A stretch of 44,399 bases of DNA from Dicyema japonicum (GCA_011109175.1 RDEW01000077.1:121133-165531); one strand, 5' to 3'. Shown: positions 11,459 through 23,032, counted from the first letter of the stretch. A program made the numbers and translations. The notes: generated by a model from the sequence alone, not told the origin.

Positions 11459-11720
11459 GGGAAGCCGGCTGCGTGGATTGCGAACGAGTTCCGTCGGAGA
11501 ATGGCCATTCCATTTTTTGTCTCAGCCATAACCCTTCTCGTTGATCCCTTTTCTTTCTGGCAAGCATTCCTCCGAGTTCGCGCAAGAACTCAGCCGTCAT
11601 TGGACCAACGGCTCTCGATGACTCGACCTCAACAGGAGTAAATCGGTCCCCGAGGAAAGAATATTTCTTGATTTTTAGGTTTTCCGTGGTCGAAGCAGCT
11701 GCTCCAGGCGTTTAATTTGT
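11459..11720 (-). pseudogene. LINE C-terminal tail, copy 1
   Basis: Minus-strand translation gives FTPVEVESSRAVGPM, AEFLRELGGMLARKKRDQRE and MAILRRNSFAIHAAGF, matching the tail carried by several copies in this window: P-x-VEXSG, FL-x-LG, RE, I-x-RGN. An AT-rich 3' end follows down to about 11400. A related 3' piece is at 33622-33690. Confidence 0.7.
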
Positions 11721-11949
11721 CCATTAAATTACCAATTTTGTCCTCACTTTTACGTATCTGAAAAAATTTAATATTTTATTTTTGATGTGTGCCGTGGATT
11801 ATTTTTTACGATATTAGTGTGTCCAATAATCATTTTCTGAAAACCTCTTGTCTACAGGCATCACAAGCAAAAATTACGTTAAGAACATTTTTTGTCTTTC
11901 TTTAATGATTAGTCCTTGTCCTTATAACTGTTCTTTACTCTAAAATAAG
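11721..11949. other. Intergenic, nothing recognised
   Basis: No open frame or repeat that I can support. Confidence 0.4.
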
Positions 11950-12204
11950 GTGTGTGTCATGCGAATCACCTGTCCCAGGTAGCAATCACAACAGGCTGGC
12001 ATGTAAATGATCATTTGCTCTCCCCCACGCCACTGGAGGGGTTTCCACAATTCAAGGAATGGACGTCTTCTACTTTTATGCTGCTTCCGGATAGAGTTGT
12101 GTGATATTGGAAGGATTCTGTTTCTGTGACAGTAGGAACTGGATACACTTAATTGGTTGTTTACTATTTAAGTTTCTGAGTGCATTTTGGGTTAATAATA
12201 ATCT
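11950..12204 (+). mobile_element. Short LINE-derived element (S1), copy 2
   Basis: Reverse complement of 10744-11043, here with its sense strand on plus. It shows the leader tgtgtcatgcgaatcacctg, the shared body (cactggaggggtttccacaa, atggacgtcttctacttttatg) and the end ttgggttaataataat. It is diverged from copy 1, so it is an independent older insertion. Confidence 0.7.
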
Positions 12205-12290
12205 CCTCAATGTGGATATAGACACTTTTCTCCCTTCTTAATGGACTGTTGTGATGATTCAACCTTCCAAGCAGGCCTCTCTGCATAATT

Positions 12291-12505
12291 AAATTTATTT
12301 ATTGAACCAGAAAACACCATCATAGCCAGAATAAAAAAATCAGATTATCCCGGTCTCCCACAGCAATCGGACATGAGGAAAGTGCCGTCCAGGGGAACTT
12401 CTCTGGATGGTTGTTGACTAATGGTCCTTTTTGGATATAATTTATGATTATATCTGTCGCCACCAGAGATGGTGAATCTCATGACGCACGCTAACAATTC
12501 AAGCT
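12291..12505 (-). mobile_element. Short LINE-derived element, second subfamily
   Basis: Sense on minus. It begins with a leader like that of S1 (gcgtcatgagattcacc) and contains ccaaaaaggaccattag, also found in the leader of the endonuclease LINE at about 40130. It ends with an (aataaat)n-like tail at 12291. There is no coding region between leader and 3' end, so it resembles S1 in structure but has another 3' end. Confidence 0.55.
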
Positions 12506-12750
12506 CCCTGGAGCCAAAAGGTTAAAGGAGGAACAGATGAAACTAAAAACTTTCAATTCAGGTAGTCATACACACCACTCTAACGTTGCAGACACGTGGA
12601 ATAGTTGGTGCCACATTGAATTATAAAATATTGATTAAAAAGATTTAAGATTAACTTGAAATTTATTAATAAAATTAAATTATTAAAAAATATTAAACTC
12701 CGATAGAATTCCATTGCAGAAATAAAAGAAGACTCTTTAGAAACGTGTTG

Positions 12751-12886
12751 GTTCACTGGCGGAGCATTTGAAGAGAATTCGAGAGATGCTGGAGGCTGGG
12801 ATCACTTAATTTAGCGAGTTAATTCTTTCTTTCTTGGTTGTCTTGGGGTTTTAGAATAAAAAAATAAAAAATAAATAAATAAATGT
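12751..12886 (+). mobile_element. LINE 3'-end fragment, family with gcgagtt motif
   Basis: Shares ggttcactggcgg, gagaattcgagagatg and ctgggatcacttaatttagc with 30365-30480, and the ggatcactta core with 20524-20594. It ends in cttggggtttt and an (aaat)n tail. Only the last codons and the untranslated end are present. Confidence 0.65.
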
Positions 12887-13461
12887 TAATATCGTCTGAA
12901 ATAATTAGCTAGAAAATCGTTAGGAAATTAACGTTAAGAGGTTCCTTAGAAAATAAACTTATTGTTACTGACTAAAGATTGTAAATTAAAAAAGATGTAC
13001 AAAAAATTTTCCTAGTTTTATTGAGCCATACGTGTGCTCGGGAGATAAAAGAAGAATGTTAGAACTAAAAGGTATTATTATCAGCAACAAGGATAATCCT
13101 GGTTTTTCCAATTGCATTGTTATATGTAATCCTTCTCACCACATATCGGGCGTATATGCTGTATCTCTCGACCACGTGGTTTAATCTATGCTCTGATTAG
13201 AATGGAGACTAAAGGTTATGTGCGTCATAAGAAGTTAATTGGTCGAAAGTTAAGATGGTGACTTATCTACTCATCTAATTAAGGATGAAACCCTTGTCTT
13301 CCTTATTTTCTTGACTATGGAGGACATGACAAACTTAAAAGACATCATAAATTAGATTTTCTAAACGAAGGAAGCGTCGGGTGCATGAAGGATTCGAGTT
13401 AGAATCTAAACTGAAGACAGTAGACTCAATGTCTTCATATATTATTAAGGACGAGTAGGAT
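12887..13461. other. Intergenic, nothing recognised
   Basis: Unique AT-rich sequence without a frame or repeat that I can support. Confidence 0.4.
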
Positions 13462-13570
13462 TTTTTGTTTGTTCCACTCGCCAGTGAGACGTCTGGTTTC
13501 CTTGCTTTTTCGATGCTGGAATTTTTGAGTCGAATAGGATTTCTACACTATCGGGAGACCATATAAGAAA
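13462..13570 (+). pseudogene. LINE C-terminal tail, copy 2
   Basis: Plus-strand reading includes FVPLASETSGFL and MLEFLSRIG, very close to the tail at 38170-38285 at DNA level (gagacgtctggtttcc, gatgctggaatttttgagtc). Short and truncated at both ends. Confidence 0.65.
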
Positions 13571-14099
13571 ATATTCATTTGAATATAAAAGAAACTGGCA
13601 CTAAAAGCCCTTAGACAGCGGGATACATGAGATTTTAATAATGTAGTAAGTAATCTCATGTTCTACTGCAGACAGTATTATAAGCAGCATTACATTTTGA
13701 TTACACACATCATCTATCGACATATTATCTTCAAAGAGATTTGAACCTGGATCTCACATGCACCCGACGAATTTTAGTTAAGAATTTTGGATTTCTGTTG
13801 TCATATGAATTTGTCACCCTGTCCATGCTCCGAGAAGTAAAACAACGGTTTCCATTTGCCATCAAACAAACAGTTAACAAAAACTAGAAGTTACTGTCAA
13901 ACCAGACTGTTCTAATAAAAGCAATAATGTTTCAAAATGGAGCAAAAATACGTTGAAAGTCACGTGGACAGGTTCACAAGTTAGAAAAAATCTATTTTCC
14001 TATTAATATTAAAATAAGATTTTAATTATCAATTTGAGGATTCAATTTTTGGTTATTCTGGAGTACTCCAGAGTTCAATAAGATCTCCATCACGTTTCA

Positions 14100-14230
14100 A
14101 TTATTCTAGGTGACACTCCCAAACCCAGTGGAGAAAACGACCTCTCTTGGTTTATGCAGACGAAATGATTCTAGCATCCCGGGATCAATACGTCCAGCCT
14201 TTCACGGAGAGAATTGACTTTTGTATGCAT
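14100..14230 (+). pseudogene. Reverse transcriptase motif C fragment
   Basis: Plus-strand reading contains LVYADEMILASRD, the palm motif C of a non-LTR reverse transcriptase with the second aspartate changed to glutamate. Sequence on either side is too decayed to extend. The changed catalytic residue indicates a dead copy. Confidence 0.6.
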
Positions 14231-14526
14231 GGGCTATACGTGATTTTTTCCCACAGTATATTTTGTGGTCCACACATATATGATGTTCAGTTACTTCTAA
14301 CCACTTTTCTGTAAAATTTTTATCTCTTCTTGAGAAAATATTTTCATATTATTGTAAAAAAAGGTTCGTGGCATAAGTTACCATAGATGTTTTTGACTGA
14401 CAAATATACACTTTTGGGTATTTTCCACTCAACCTGGTCAAAGATCTGATATTCCTTGCAAAATACCTATTGATATCTCCACTGTTCATATTTCATGTTA
14501 GTTAGAATTTAATTTGTTCATATTTC

Positions 14527-14860
14527 ATGTTAGTTGATCTATACAAAGTATGTAATACAAGACCATTGAGTCTGGATATCCTTGAATCAAGATGGCGTCT
14601 GTTTGGTCACATCCTTCGAATGAGCCAGATGACGCCTGCTAAAATAGCAATAGAGAACTATTTCTGCCCAGAAGTGAATACCTCGTTCCGTGGAAGACCT
14701 CGCATAACTTTGCCAGAAATTCTACACAAGGACCTGACCAATGTAGGACGAAAGCTGAAAACAGTAGATGATCTGGATACGCTCAGAATAACTGTCAGTA
14801 ACCGCGGAGCATGGAGGAAGTTAGTTAAGAAAATTGTGGGAGAAAGAATAACCTGAAGAA
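14527..14860 (+). pseudogene. LINE C-terminal fragment (RWRLFGH family), copy 1
   Basis: Open for 109 codons. Reads SRWRLFGHILRMSQMTPAKI, then FRGRPRITLPEIL, then NRGAWRKLVKKI, and stops at 14856. This series (R-W-x-x-F-GH-x-LR, GRPR-x-TLP, R-x-AWR-x-LV) is typical of the end of LINE polyproteins whose last domain follows the reverse transcriptase. It lies in the same order as in the pieces at 31680, 41235 and 27424. The 5' part is missing. The frame is long for a dead copy, so the insertion may be fairly young. Confidence 0.78.
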
Positions 14861-15554
14861 AAATACGGCACAAGCGGAACCTTAATTAAATAAATTACAT
14901 TTTTGGTTCTTGAAAGTGCTATTAATAGTAATAACTCATAACTAGACATCTGATGGAATTAATCATCCAACGAGCAAGTCAACAACATTCCAGAATTTGA
15001 AATAAAATTGTGACTGATCGAGTCAAATGATTTGTTTCACTACCAGAGAAGAACGTTTAGAGTTATCAAGTGATCGACTCCTAGAATGTAATGTTCCAAA
15101 CAACTCATCAGGAATACGCAACTCGTTAGAACCAAGGATTGCGGCTATGTTCCATGATAAACGATTATACTCTCAATACGTTATTGTTTGGGCTCGAGAA
15201 AAAAACATGAAGTCGCTGCTGGAACGTGCTTGTGGCGGCAGAGGTCAAGTCCGCCATATCTGAACTTTGGACTGCAAAATGCTAAGTCATTAACGTTGCT
15301 TGCGCAGAGGACGACTTAAACCAAGCACTGGCTATGATTTCGACTTACTTCCATTTTATCTGAATTAGAAGTGTTAATTTGAAATAACCTCAACGTCTTC
15401 TCACGAAAGGAACAAACTTTGACACCATTCACGTCTTCATGCTTGCAGTACAGGGAGTTTTCAACTCTTTCAAAACTTTAAGCGAGTAATACCACCATGT
15501 ACGTGAGTCGCGCGACACATTAATGAGCGTGCTGGGATCATGTGATTAGTTATT
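14861..15554. other. Mostly unassigned sequence
   Basis: A 78-codon frame at 15027-15263 (MICFTTREERLELSSD start) shows no domain that I recognise. The stretch directly precedes a LINE 3' end, so part of it may be a decayed untranslated region. Confidence 0.35.
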
Positions 15555-15592
15555 TTGTGTAACCGTGGTCTCTGGTGTTATTTTTATTACTG
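15555..15592 (+). mobile_element. LINE 3'-end remnant
   Basis: gtaaccgtggtctctg followed by an A/T tail, matching in reverse complement the 3' end of the LINEs at 3957 and 23452. Only the terminal piece is certain. Confidence 0.55.
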
Positions 15593-15657
15593 ACAGAACG
15601 AACGATAATGATCCAAAAGTGACGTAATAAACCATACTTTCTCACGTCTCTATATTC

Positions 15658-15790
15658 AATGTTCCCGTTGTCCAAATCATGGACACCTTGGTCGAAATAA
15701 GCTTAGAACCGCACAATCTCTGCATCTCTGCCAAATTGGTCATACCTCTCATGCCTTGAGAATCACAGAAGGCAGAAGGAGCCCTCCTCT
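15658..15790 (+). pseudogene. Possible LINE ORF1 zinc-knuckle fragment
   Basis: Plus-strand reading gives CSRCPNHGHLGRN, then LHLCQIGHTSHA. This has the spacing of two retroelement CCHC knuckles, but the last Cys of each and the first Cys of the second are lost. This is a degenerate nucleic-acid-binding ORF1 (gag-like) end. Sequence on to 16247 shows no further domain. Confidence 0.45.
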
Positions 15791-16518
15791 GGACCTGTCC
15801 TGGGCCTATATAACACGGATGAATGTCTACGCCGTTTGATTCAGCTTGAGTCGGAGAGGGTAACCTACTTAGGATTCCAAGGTCTGCGCGTCTACAGCTA
15901 CCTCCTGTCTTTCAAAGCTAATCCCAAGGCAGTCGATGACAAAGCTCAAATGCCTGGATATGCCTTCTCTGATTTGCACCTCTTGTCGCCTGATTACATC
16001 TGATCTCGATAATTTGGACACAAAATCCTTGTACTGTCTTCATTTTGTATGTCAAAGTGAATTCGATCTCACATAAATGGAAAAATTCGAGTATCACTCC
16101 TAATTTAAAACTAGACAACCTAGAGTCTCATCTTCTTCCCATCACCCGATATCCATGACAACTGTCTATCACACCTCCTGGAGAAACTCGTGTTGTGAGA
16201 AATTACTTATGACTTGTTTAAGTACCCTTCCAACACGGTTTCAAATCGAAAGGTTGAACTACAACGCATCTTGCTAACTTACTCACCGGGTGCAAAGGTC
16301 ACGTGCATCGGGAACGACATATATGTACAATCATTTTCCCTTAATCTAGACCTCATTGGAATCGAACATGCTTTTAGTGTTCTATAGTATTTCCTATAAT
16401 CAAAGAGTGAAAGGATGGTTGGATATGGAACTAAATGGGGGACTTTGTTTCAAAGCTACAAACTGAAAATATTGAAAGTGACTTTGAATCACCATATGAA
16501 GAACGTTCTGATAAGTGA

Positions 16519-18210
16519 TAAACGATAACGATAAAACACTTTATTAAGCAAAAAATAATAGTAAGTAATTAGGGAAGAACTATTTAAGGGCTTTTTAACC
16601 GCCTTGCGGCAGCGTTTTCGTCCCATTTCTTTCGTCTTCTCCGTGCCTCCTTCTTTAGTTAAATTTTAATATCTTTTTGATCACTTCCTCCGGGTCCTTA
16701 AAATCAAGGTATCCTCTTTCCGGCAGCGGCGCTCTATAAGACATTCCTAGAGAATACCGTATTGTCCGCCGCCGAACCTTCCTAAGGTTCGTGAGGCACT
16801 TTTCGCGTTCCTCAGTGCGATACCAGGAGTGCGCACCATAATTGTCAGCATAGGCAGCACCATGGCGTTGAACACTTTGGCCCAGGCATCGCGGCTCAGC
16901 TGAAAAGCCCTCAGCGCTCCTAGTATTTGCACAGCCCGCCTCTTAACGAGGGCGGTGTGCTCCTGGAAACTACACTTGGAGTTGAACGTCACTCCAAGGT
17001 AGCTCGTCCGCCCAGTGACCTCTATAGGTACCCCATATATGGTCACTCTAGGTATTAAATTATTAGACCGCTTAGGGCGGCCAAAACTAATAACCTGCAT
17101 TTCTCGGTCTCAGCCTGAGTCCTCTGCTCCCACACCGGCGTATGATTTCATCGACAGCGACTTGAATCCTCCGACACGCCACATCTGGTTTCCACGAGTG
17201 ATCTCAGAGTACTATGTCGTCCGCATAGACAGCCATCTCCGTCCTCACATTGGCTGGGTGAGGGAGTGTAGACAGGTATATGTTAAAAGGGTAGGGCTCA
17301 GAACCGACCCTTGAGGAACTCCCCGGTTAGATCTAAACAAACTAAATCGGCAACCTTTATGCCTTACGTAGTTCATCCGATCCTCTAAGAAGCTTGACAA
17401 CCAGCTCCTTAGTTCCAGGGGAATTCCTCCTTCAACAAGGGCGCATCGGAAGCCGTCATGCCAGACCGAGTCGAACGCTCTCTCCACATCCAGAACAGTG
17501 CGGCTGTGCACTCCTTCTTACTCCTTTCACGAATCTGAGAGCTCAACCTCCAAAGGCAGTCCCCAGGAACGCCCCTCACGGAATCCCATCTGAAGGTCCG
17601 AGAGGGTGTTTCTTATTATGCATTCCTGGGTTAACCTCTGGTGTATCACTCTCTCTAAGATTTTAGCAACGGCAGGCAACAGGATTATAGAGCGGTAGCT
17701 ACTAGGGTCTTCAGGAGGTTTTCCTGGTTTCCTTACAAAAACCAGTTCCGCTTCTTTCCAACGCCTAGGAACGTAACCCAACCTGAAGCTACCGTTGTAC
17801 AACCTTACCAAGGTCGCTAGAAGACTTGCAGGCCCTTTCTTGAAAAGGGCCATAGGGATCTTGTCCTGGCTCGGTGCGTTGTTCTTCGACCGGACCTCCT
17901 CCTCAGTTATATACGTCATGTTCGGGTTCCCTCGAAAGTGGCTCCGCTTGCGCCTTTCCGTAGAGATGACGTCCTCAATACTTTGGCGGGCAGACCTTTC
18001 GACGAATTTGTCCGGTCGAACTGCAGTGACTGCCTCAAAGCTACCTGCGAAGATGCGAGGTTTTAGAACCATCCACACGACACAGGGTACGCGAAGACGA
18101 CTCTTCCCCTCTGCCCGACAGGCGCTTCAGTTGAATCCAGAAGTCCGGCCATGCGGGGTTCACCCTCTCGCAGGCCCCCTCCATTTGTCGCTATGGAATT
18201 TATTATAACA
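16519..18210 (-). mobile_element. 5'-truncated LINE with reverse transcriptase domain (in copy B)
   Basis: The least damaged reverse transcriptase of the window, read on minus. Finger region: APSQDKIPMALFKKGP, then LGYVPRRWKEAELVFVRKPG and SSYRSIILLPAVAKILERVI (17880-17640). Palm motif A is LDVERAFDSVWHDGF (about 17490-17446). Motif B is GVPQGSVLSPTLL (about 17320-17282). Motif C is YADDIVL (about 17222-17202), followed by a stop. Thumb: TSYLGVTFNSKCSFQEHT (about 17010-16960). Frames shift between the blocks at 17527-18078, 17245-17511 and 16747-17100, so it is inactive, though all catalytic aspartates remain. GC content is clearly higher than in its surroundings. It is absent from copy A and so younger than the duplication. 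Confidence 0.88.
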
Positions 18211-19698
18211 TAATAATCTTATAATTTACAAGATTTCCTATCGATAACGACAATAGTCAACCAATAACGACAATAGTCGATCAATAAATGACTCATCAAC
18301 CAAAAACAGTGGGGCCTGTTTACAGCAAACAATCAGATCGATTCCATCAGTTAGAAATAGAAGCCGAAGAGTCAGGAAATACTTCAAGAGGTCACAACAT
18401 TCGCAAATCGCCTAAAAAGAGAACATCGCAAAAATAGAAGAATTGTGGGGACGTTGAAAGACACCAAAAATTTATTTTGTTTTTTATATATTTATTACCT
18501 CAGGATCACTAGATTAAAAGAAAAAGGAATGTCCTCAGCTAACTAAGTGGTCTCAAAAACAACTTGTGAGGACGGGGATCATGAACTTTCATTGAGTAAG
18601 GAGTCAACCTAGATTTTTGGGGGTTTTCAAGTTATTTGAGAATAATTTTCAGGGAGCCCTTTTGAAAGGCTGACCACTTTACAAATTTCCTTCGTCGTTC
18701 AAGTAGAAGTGCTTCAAGAAAAATAAACTTCAAAATTATGACCGATGACTCTAATGGCGTTTTCCTGAATTGCGGATAACTTATGCAGGGAAAAAGGGGA
18801 AATTAGCATAGATCCGTTTTGACGTCATAAATGACTTAGATAGTAGAGAAGCGTCTAGTGTTTATTTTGAGAGTTTTTGAGATGATCTTTAGAACTGTCA
18901 TTCTCCCAGTATGCGGCCACCAGCTTTTTGGCATTTCTCGCAAAAAGATAGTTTTGGGTAGAATATTATGTCACATGGGCCAAGCGTTACCTATGGGCAG
19001 CCTGTTACATTAACCTTGAACCAAGATTAACTTCAATTAATTTTATAAATAATTTATTAACCACAAAAAATTAAATTTAAGTAACTTTTTTTAGTCTACT
19101 CATTAATACACTCGATATTTCTCCTTTCGAATTTTTTATCTATCAAATTAAACTATTTAAAACTACCTCCACGCGATTATTCGATAAAATATTAATTATT
19201 TATGCAACTGGATAATACTGAGACTCAAACTTATCCAGTCGCAATGAGGGATTTGTTCCAAAGTCCTTTTTAGCCCGAACCTATTTATTAATGTTTTTGA
19301 TTCATACTTTATCTCCCATGTTAAAAGTATATTTACTATTATGAACATTCATTTTCCTGTTCATAGCTTTGTAATAATTCAAATTTTCTTCAATCGATTT
19401 AATTTCGAATTGAATCTCTTCGCATTCGGACACAAATTATCTGACTGGGAATTATCTAGATATAAATTTTTTAAATCAAACTACGTGAATTTTCAATAGA
19501 TTCTGGAGTCGAACAATTAACCAAATCGTCAATTTGTTCTGGAATCGCACACTCATCACTTAAATTATCTAAGTCATAATGTGATATAAGTATAACCATT
19601 AATTATTGAATTTATTCCCTTAATTCCTCGATATCTTTCGAAAGGACTTTCGTTAGAAAATGAATGGACCGATATGTTGTAACTGTAGACAGCACTTT

Positions 19699-19920
19699 CT
19701 AATTCATCAAGCCACTTTTTTTCACTGTTATCCAGCATTTTTGACAACTTCCTCGTGATCGTCTGATTCTTTCGACAATTCCTTGTGCTCGTGGATTGTT
19801 AGGCCTTCCGTGAATTTGCTTAATGTTAAAATCTCCGCAAAGTTTTGTTATTTCTTGATTTTTAAATTCAGAACCATTGTCCGACTGAAGAAATTTACAT
19901 GGCCCATTCAGGCGGAACAA
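19699..19920 (-). pseudogene. Integrase catalytic core fragment (D and E of DDE)
   Basis: Contains FLQSDNGSEFKNQEI, then IKQIHGRPNNPRAQGIVERI. The DNGSEF aspartate and the glutamate in GIVERI are the second and third catalytic residues of an rve-type integrase, at the usual spacing. The first aspartate is lost in an internal deletion between this piece and the zinc domain. The sequence after VERI is out of frame. Confidence 0.85.
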
Positions 19921-19924
19921 AGAT

Positions 19925-20154
19925 CTTAAGTTTTCACATACTTCTTTACCAGCGAAAATTTGCAGACTTCACAATTTCGAATGACTTTTCTGATAATCTC
20001 ATTCTTTACAGTGAAGTATCTGTGTCGACATTCATACTCAATTTTATTGACTCCTCCGTGTGAAAACTTGTGCAACGATTTCGCAACATGCTCCATTTCG
20101 GTTTCATTATCCAGGGATATGACTAACTTGGGATCAGTTGATTTAAGATAGTCT
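19925..20154 (-). pseudogene. Integrase N-terminal HHCC zinc-binding domain
   Basis: Minus-strand reading gives LVISLDNETEMEHVAKS, then LHKFSHGG, then a basic helix and RNCEVCKF, ending at a stop. The residues H-x3-H (20055-20075) and C-x2-C (19962-19973) are about 30 residues apart, as in the zinc domain that precedes retroviral and Gypsy integrase cores. The core follows immediately in another frame, but the roughly 90 residues that should carry the first catalytic aspartate are missing. Confidence 0.8.
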
Positions 20155-20490
20155 AAAATTATTGAAAATTTACAATACCTGTCATTGATAATAGAAAAAT
20201 TCTCTATCTTCTTTACAAGCCTATATTTTCGGTGTCTCGGAAGATTTTCGGGAAATTTATCAGCAAAGCATCTTTTAAAGTTTGATATTCAACGCAATCT
20301 TTCACAAAACCCTTGTAAGAAGCCATTGCAACAAAATAATCTTCCATGCTATAAATCACGCTAGAAATCTAGGTTTACCGCTATAAAAAAATAAAATCTT
20401 TATAATCATAACATTTATGAATAAAAAACTAATTTAACAGAATTAAATCACGATATAAATCGGATATATAAAATTAAATGTCGGATAATC

Positions 20491-20594
20491 CAATAAGTGA
20501 CTCATCCTCACCTTTGTCGGTCTGGGATCACTTAGTTAGATGAGAATTTTTATTTCTTTCTTTTTGACCCAGTGATCCTGGGGGTAATAATAAT
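20491..20594 (+). mobile_element. 104-bp LINE 3'-end insertion inside the Ginger-like element
   Basis: Flanked by a perfect 14 bp direct repeat, aatgtcggataatc (20477-20490 and 20595-20608). The insert carries ctgggatcacttagttagat and ends with a (taa)n tail, so it is an extremely 5'-truncated member of the family at 12751 and 30365. It entered the transposon after the latter had entered copy B. Confidence 0.88.
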
Positions 20595-22175
20595 AATGTC
20601 GGATAATCAAAAGACCTTTTCAAGGTCGAAAAAATGTAACAGGCTGTCCATGCGTTACGCGCCGCCCATGTGACATATTACTCCCATTATGTTTCTGCGT
20701 GATATTTAGGAAGATGTTTAGCTTTGTGTTGTAGTGTCTTTTACATGTAGAAGGACTTCGTTGGGATACTTTGAGTCGTAATTGAGCAAACCATTGGATC
20801 AGTGTCCAACTACCTATTGGCTGCTAGATGATCACTGGCAGTGAGGACTATACCATCAGGGACACCAGGATTATATTTTTATCAGTAGATCGTGTCATCT
20901 CATGTTGCATGGATAGAAGATGTCGTTGAAAGTGGAAAACTTTGGAGAATTTCTTATCAGAGAGATGTCTTCACTAAATCGCATGACGTTCTTGTGAATC
21001 GATGTATCAAAGGTTATAGTTATCAGTCTTAGGATTCAGGGACCATCTGCTTTTGTTCCATGATGGAATCAAAATATATTGAGTTATTTATTTATAGACT
21101 TCTGGAAGACATGATACAACTATTGGATCCTTTTGTCTTAATATTCTCTAGATCTTTGTGGTCTTGGAAAAATTTTTGAGATGCAGAGGCATATAATTTG
21201 ATCGGAATATTTGAATGAAGATCCATTTTGAGGTTCAACAGTTGATCTCTTGAGAGACTTATTTTGTGTTCCCAACCTATTTTATAAGGATTTCAAATGA
21301 GAAGTCAAAGGGGTTTATCAATATGTCACGTGGGAACTATTTGGATACTCAGGTTGACATTTAAAAATTTTCCTTTCTTATCATTGGCTTGTCCCAGGAA
21401 CTAGACGGGATGATTAGCATTAAAGTCTTTGCAAATGAACAGGTAAGGTAAGAAATATCAAAGTGATGTCTTACTAAGTTTAGGATCGTGCTATTAACCT
21501 CCTTTATATTCAATTGAAAGATTGGGCATGAGTTTGCACTTATGTCATTGACATAGGCTCTCTTTAGGATCAATCCATTTTAAAGGATAGGAAAGTACGT
21601 CAACACATCAGTGACACACGTGACATTAATATTATTTTAATAGCCACGGATATACTGGAATGAGTTAAGAGCTAATCAACGTCAATTTAGGTATATCCAG
21701 TTTTCATGATCAGACTAAGAAGTATCCTTTCCAAGCATCACGTTCATCCATATTCCACATCTGATGGAGTATGGAGGAAAGTGATCATTTTTTGGATGTC
21801 TAAAGGCACAAGACGTCTCTAGAAAGATGATGACATTACGCCTCTTAAGGCTCAGAATGAAGGCAATCCTCAATTCCTTAACAATTAATATTTTTTGCAT
21901 TTTCCTGATATTTATTGTCACCGTCCGTACGTGGAACTCCGCTATACGTGGAACTCGACAAGAACCAATCAAAATAATAATTAATTCTCTGGATAATTCA
22001 GATTTTTCTGAGTTAATGGTGTAATTTTTAGTTAAAGTCTCGTTAATATTTAAAAAACATAAAGTAGCAAAAAAGACATTCAATATGAATAGAGTGTCAA
22101 TTTAATGATATTTTATTATTCTTAATTAACAAAAAACTTTATTAATATTTAAAAAAAATTATTTTATTTCTGCAC

Positions 22176-22535
22176 ATGGTTTTAAGCTTCAAGTTTAACA
22201 TTGATGATTGGCGTCAAATAATCGAATATCTAAAAAATGGATATTTTGATGCTTCGCTTTCAAGAAAGAGTATATTTTTGGAATACCAAGATTACCATGG
22301 GTTCAAGGCCAGGTTGAGAGTTATCATTTATATAATAGTGTATAGGTTAAATCAATATCTTAAAAAATGGTTATCATCTTTTTCTTCTACTGAAGGAATT
22401 CTAGGAAAATATCAATGCAGTCTGGGAGATATTGTATTCAGCTATAATATTACCAATCACGAGACCTCCAAACATCTCATTTCAAGATTTTTAATGGAGT
22501 GGATTATCCGCCACAAATATCTGATGAACGCTTAA
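22176..22535 (+). CDS. Unidentified 119-aa frame inside the inverted-repeat element
   Basis: Starts MVLSFKFNIDDWRQ and is rich in aromatic and basic residues. It is open in copy B, but the equivalent at 2691-2866 in copy A ends early (MVLSFKLNIDE, then a stop). Further coding-like sequence follows in another frame (ISNGVDYPPQISDERLNR, near 3001-3057 in A). This may be the remains of an element-encoded protein. I recognise no domain or catalytic motif, and the frame breaks in A argue that it is not functional. Confidence 0.3.
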   Translation: MVLSFKFNIDDWRQIIEYLKNGYFDASLSRKSIFLEYQDYHGFKARLRVIIYIIVYRLNQYLKKWLSSFSSTEGILGKYQCSLGDIVFSYNITNHETSKHLISRFLMEWIIRHKYLMNA

Positions 22536-23032
22536 ATAGATTACTACAGTATGTAGAAGATGAAGACTTATCTTTGTCACGGGATTTTGCATGAAGGCAT
22601 ACTTTGGTAGCTCCAGAAAAAATGCGAAAGAAAAAAGATGGAAAAATGACGAAGAATCGTTGAATGTAGGACAGTCATTCTACGAATGGACTGTGATTAC
22701 AATCAAACAACGAAAAATGGTCCATTATATGAGCAATTGACACTACAGTTTATCTAGTAGTGGATATAAAAGGAATTATGGTCCACATAGATGGTGGCAA
22801 CTATGAAATAATGATAGTCCACCATAGCCGAGTTAAAGATTATTTTAATTGACTTTCCTTCCAAGAAATATTTTTAATCATTTTGGCTTAACGTGGAGAT
22901 TAGATTTAGTTGTTGATTAGGTATTGATTATTGTTGAAAATTGCTTTAGGGATGAGATCACACTTAGGTATTTTTATGAAAGGGATTTGAATTCGTCAAC
23001 GTTATGGTTATAATTAGACTTGGATAGTCAAG

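Larger units (their letters stand above)
18969..20675 (-). mobile_element. Ginger-like DNA transposon (terminal inverted repeats plus integrase)
   Basis: Termini are imperfect inverted repeats of about 43 bp: tgtcacatgggc at the tip and cagcctgttacatt at the inner end match exactly in both arms, with a diverged middle. The target duplication is tatta (18964-18968 and 20676-20680), and copy A has the empty site with a single tatta at 1186-1190. Inside, on minus, lies a retroviral/Gypsy-type integrase. TGT...ACA ends, inverted rather than direct terminal repeats, a 4-5 bp target duplication and a Gypsy-like integrase are, as I recall, the features of the Ginger superfamily. The integrase is internally deleted and frameshifted, so this copy could move only with help from another. 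Confidence 0.82.

Noticed and set aside
18969-20675. LTR retrotransposon (TG...CA ends, 5 bp duplication, integrase)
   Set aside because: The terminal sequences are inverted relative to each other, not direct, and no LTR, gag, protease or reverse transcriptase is visible.
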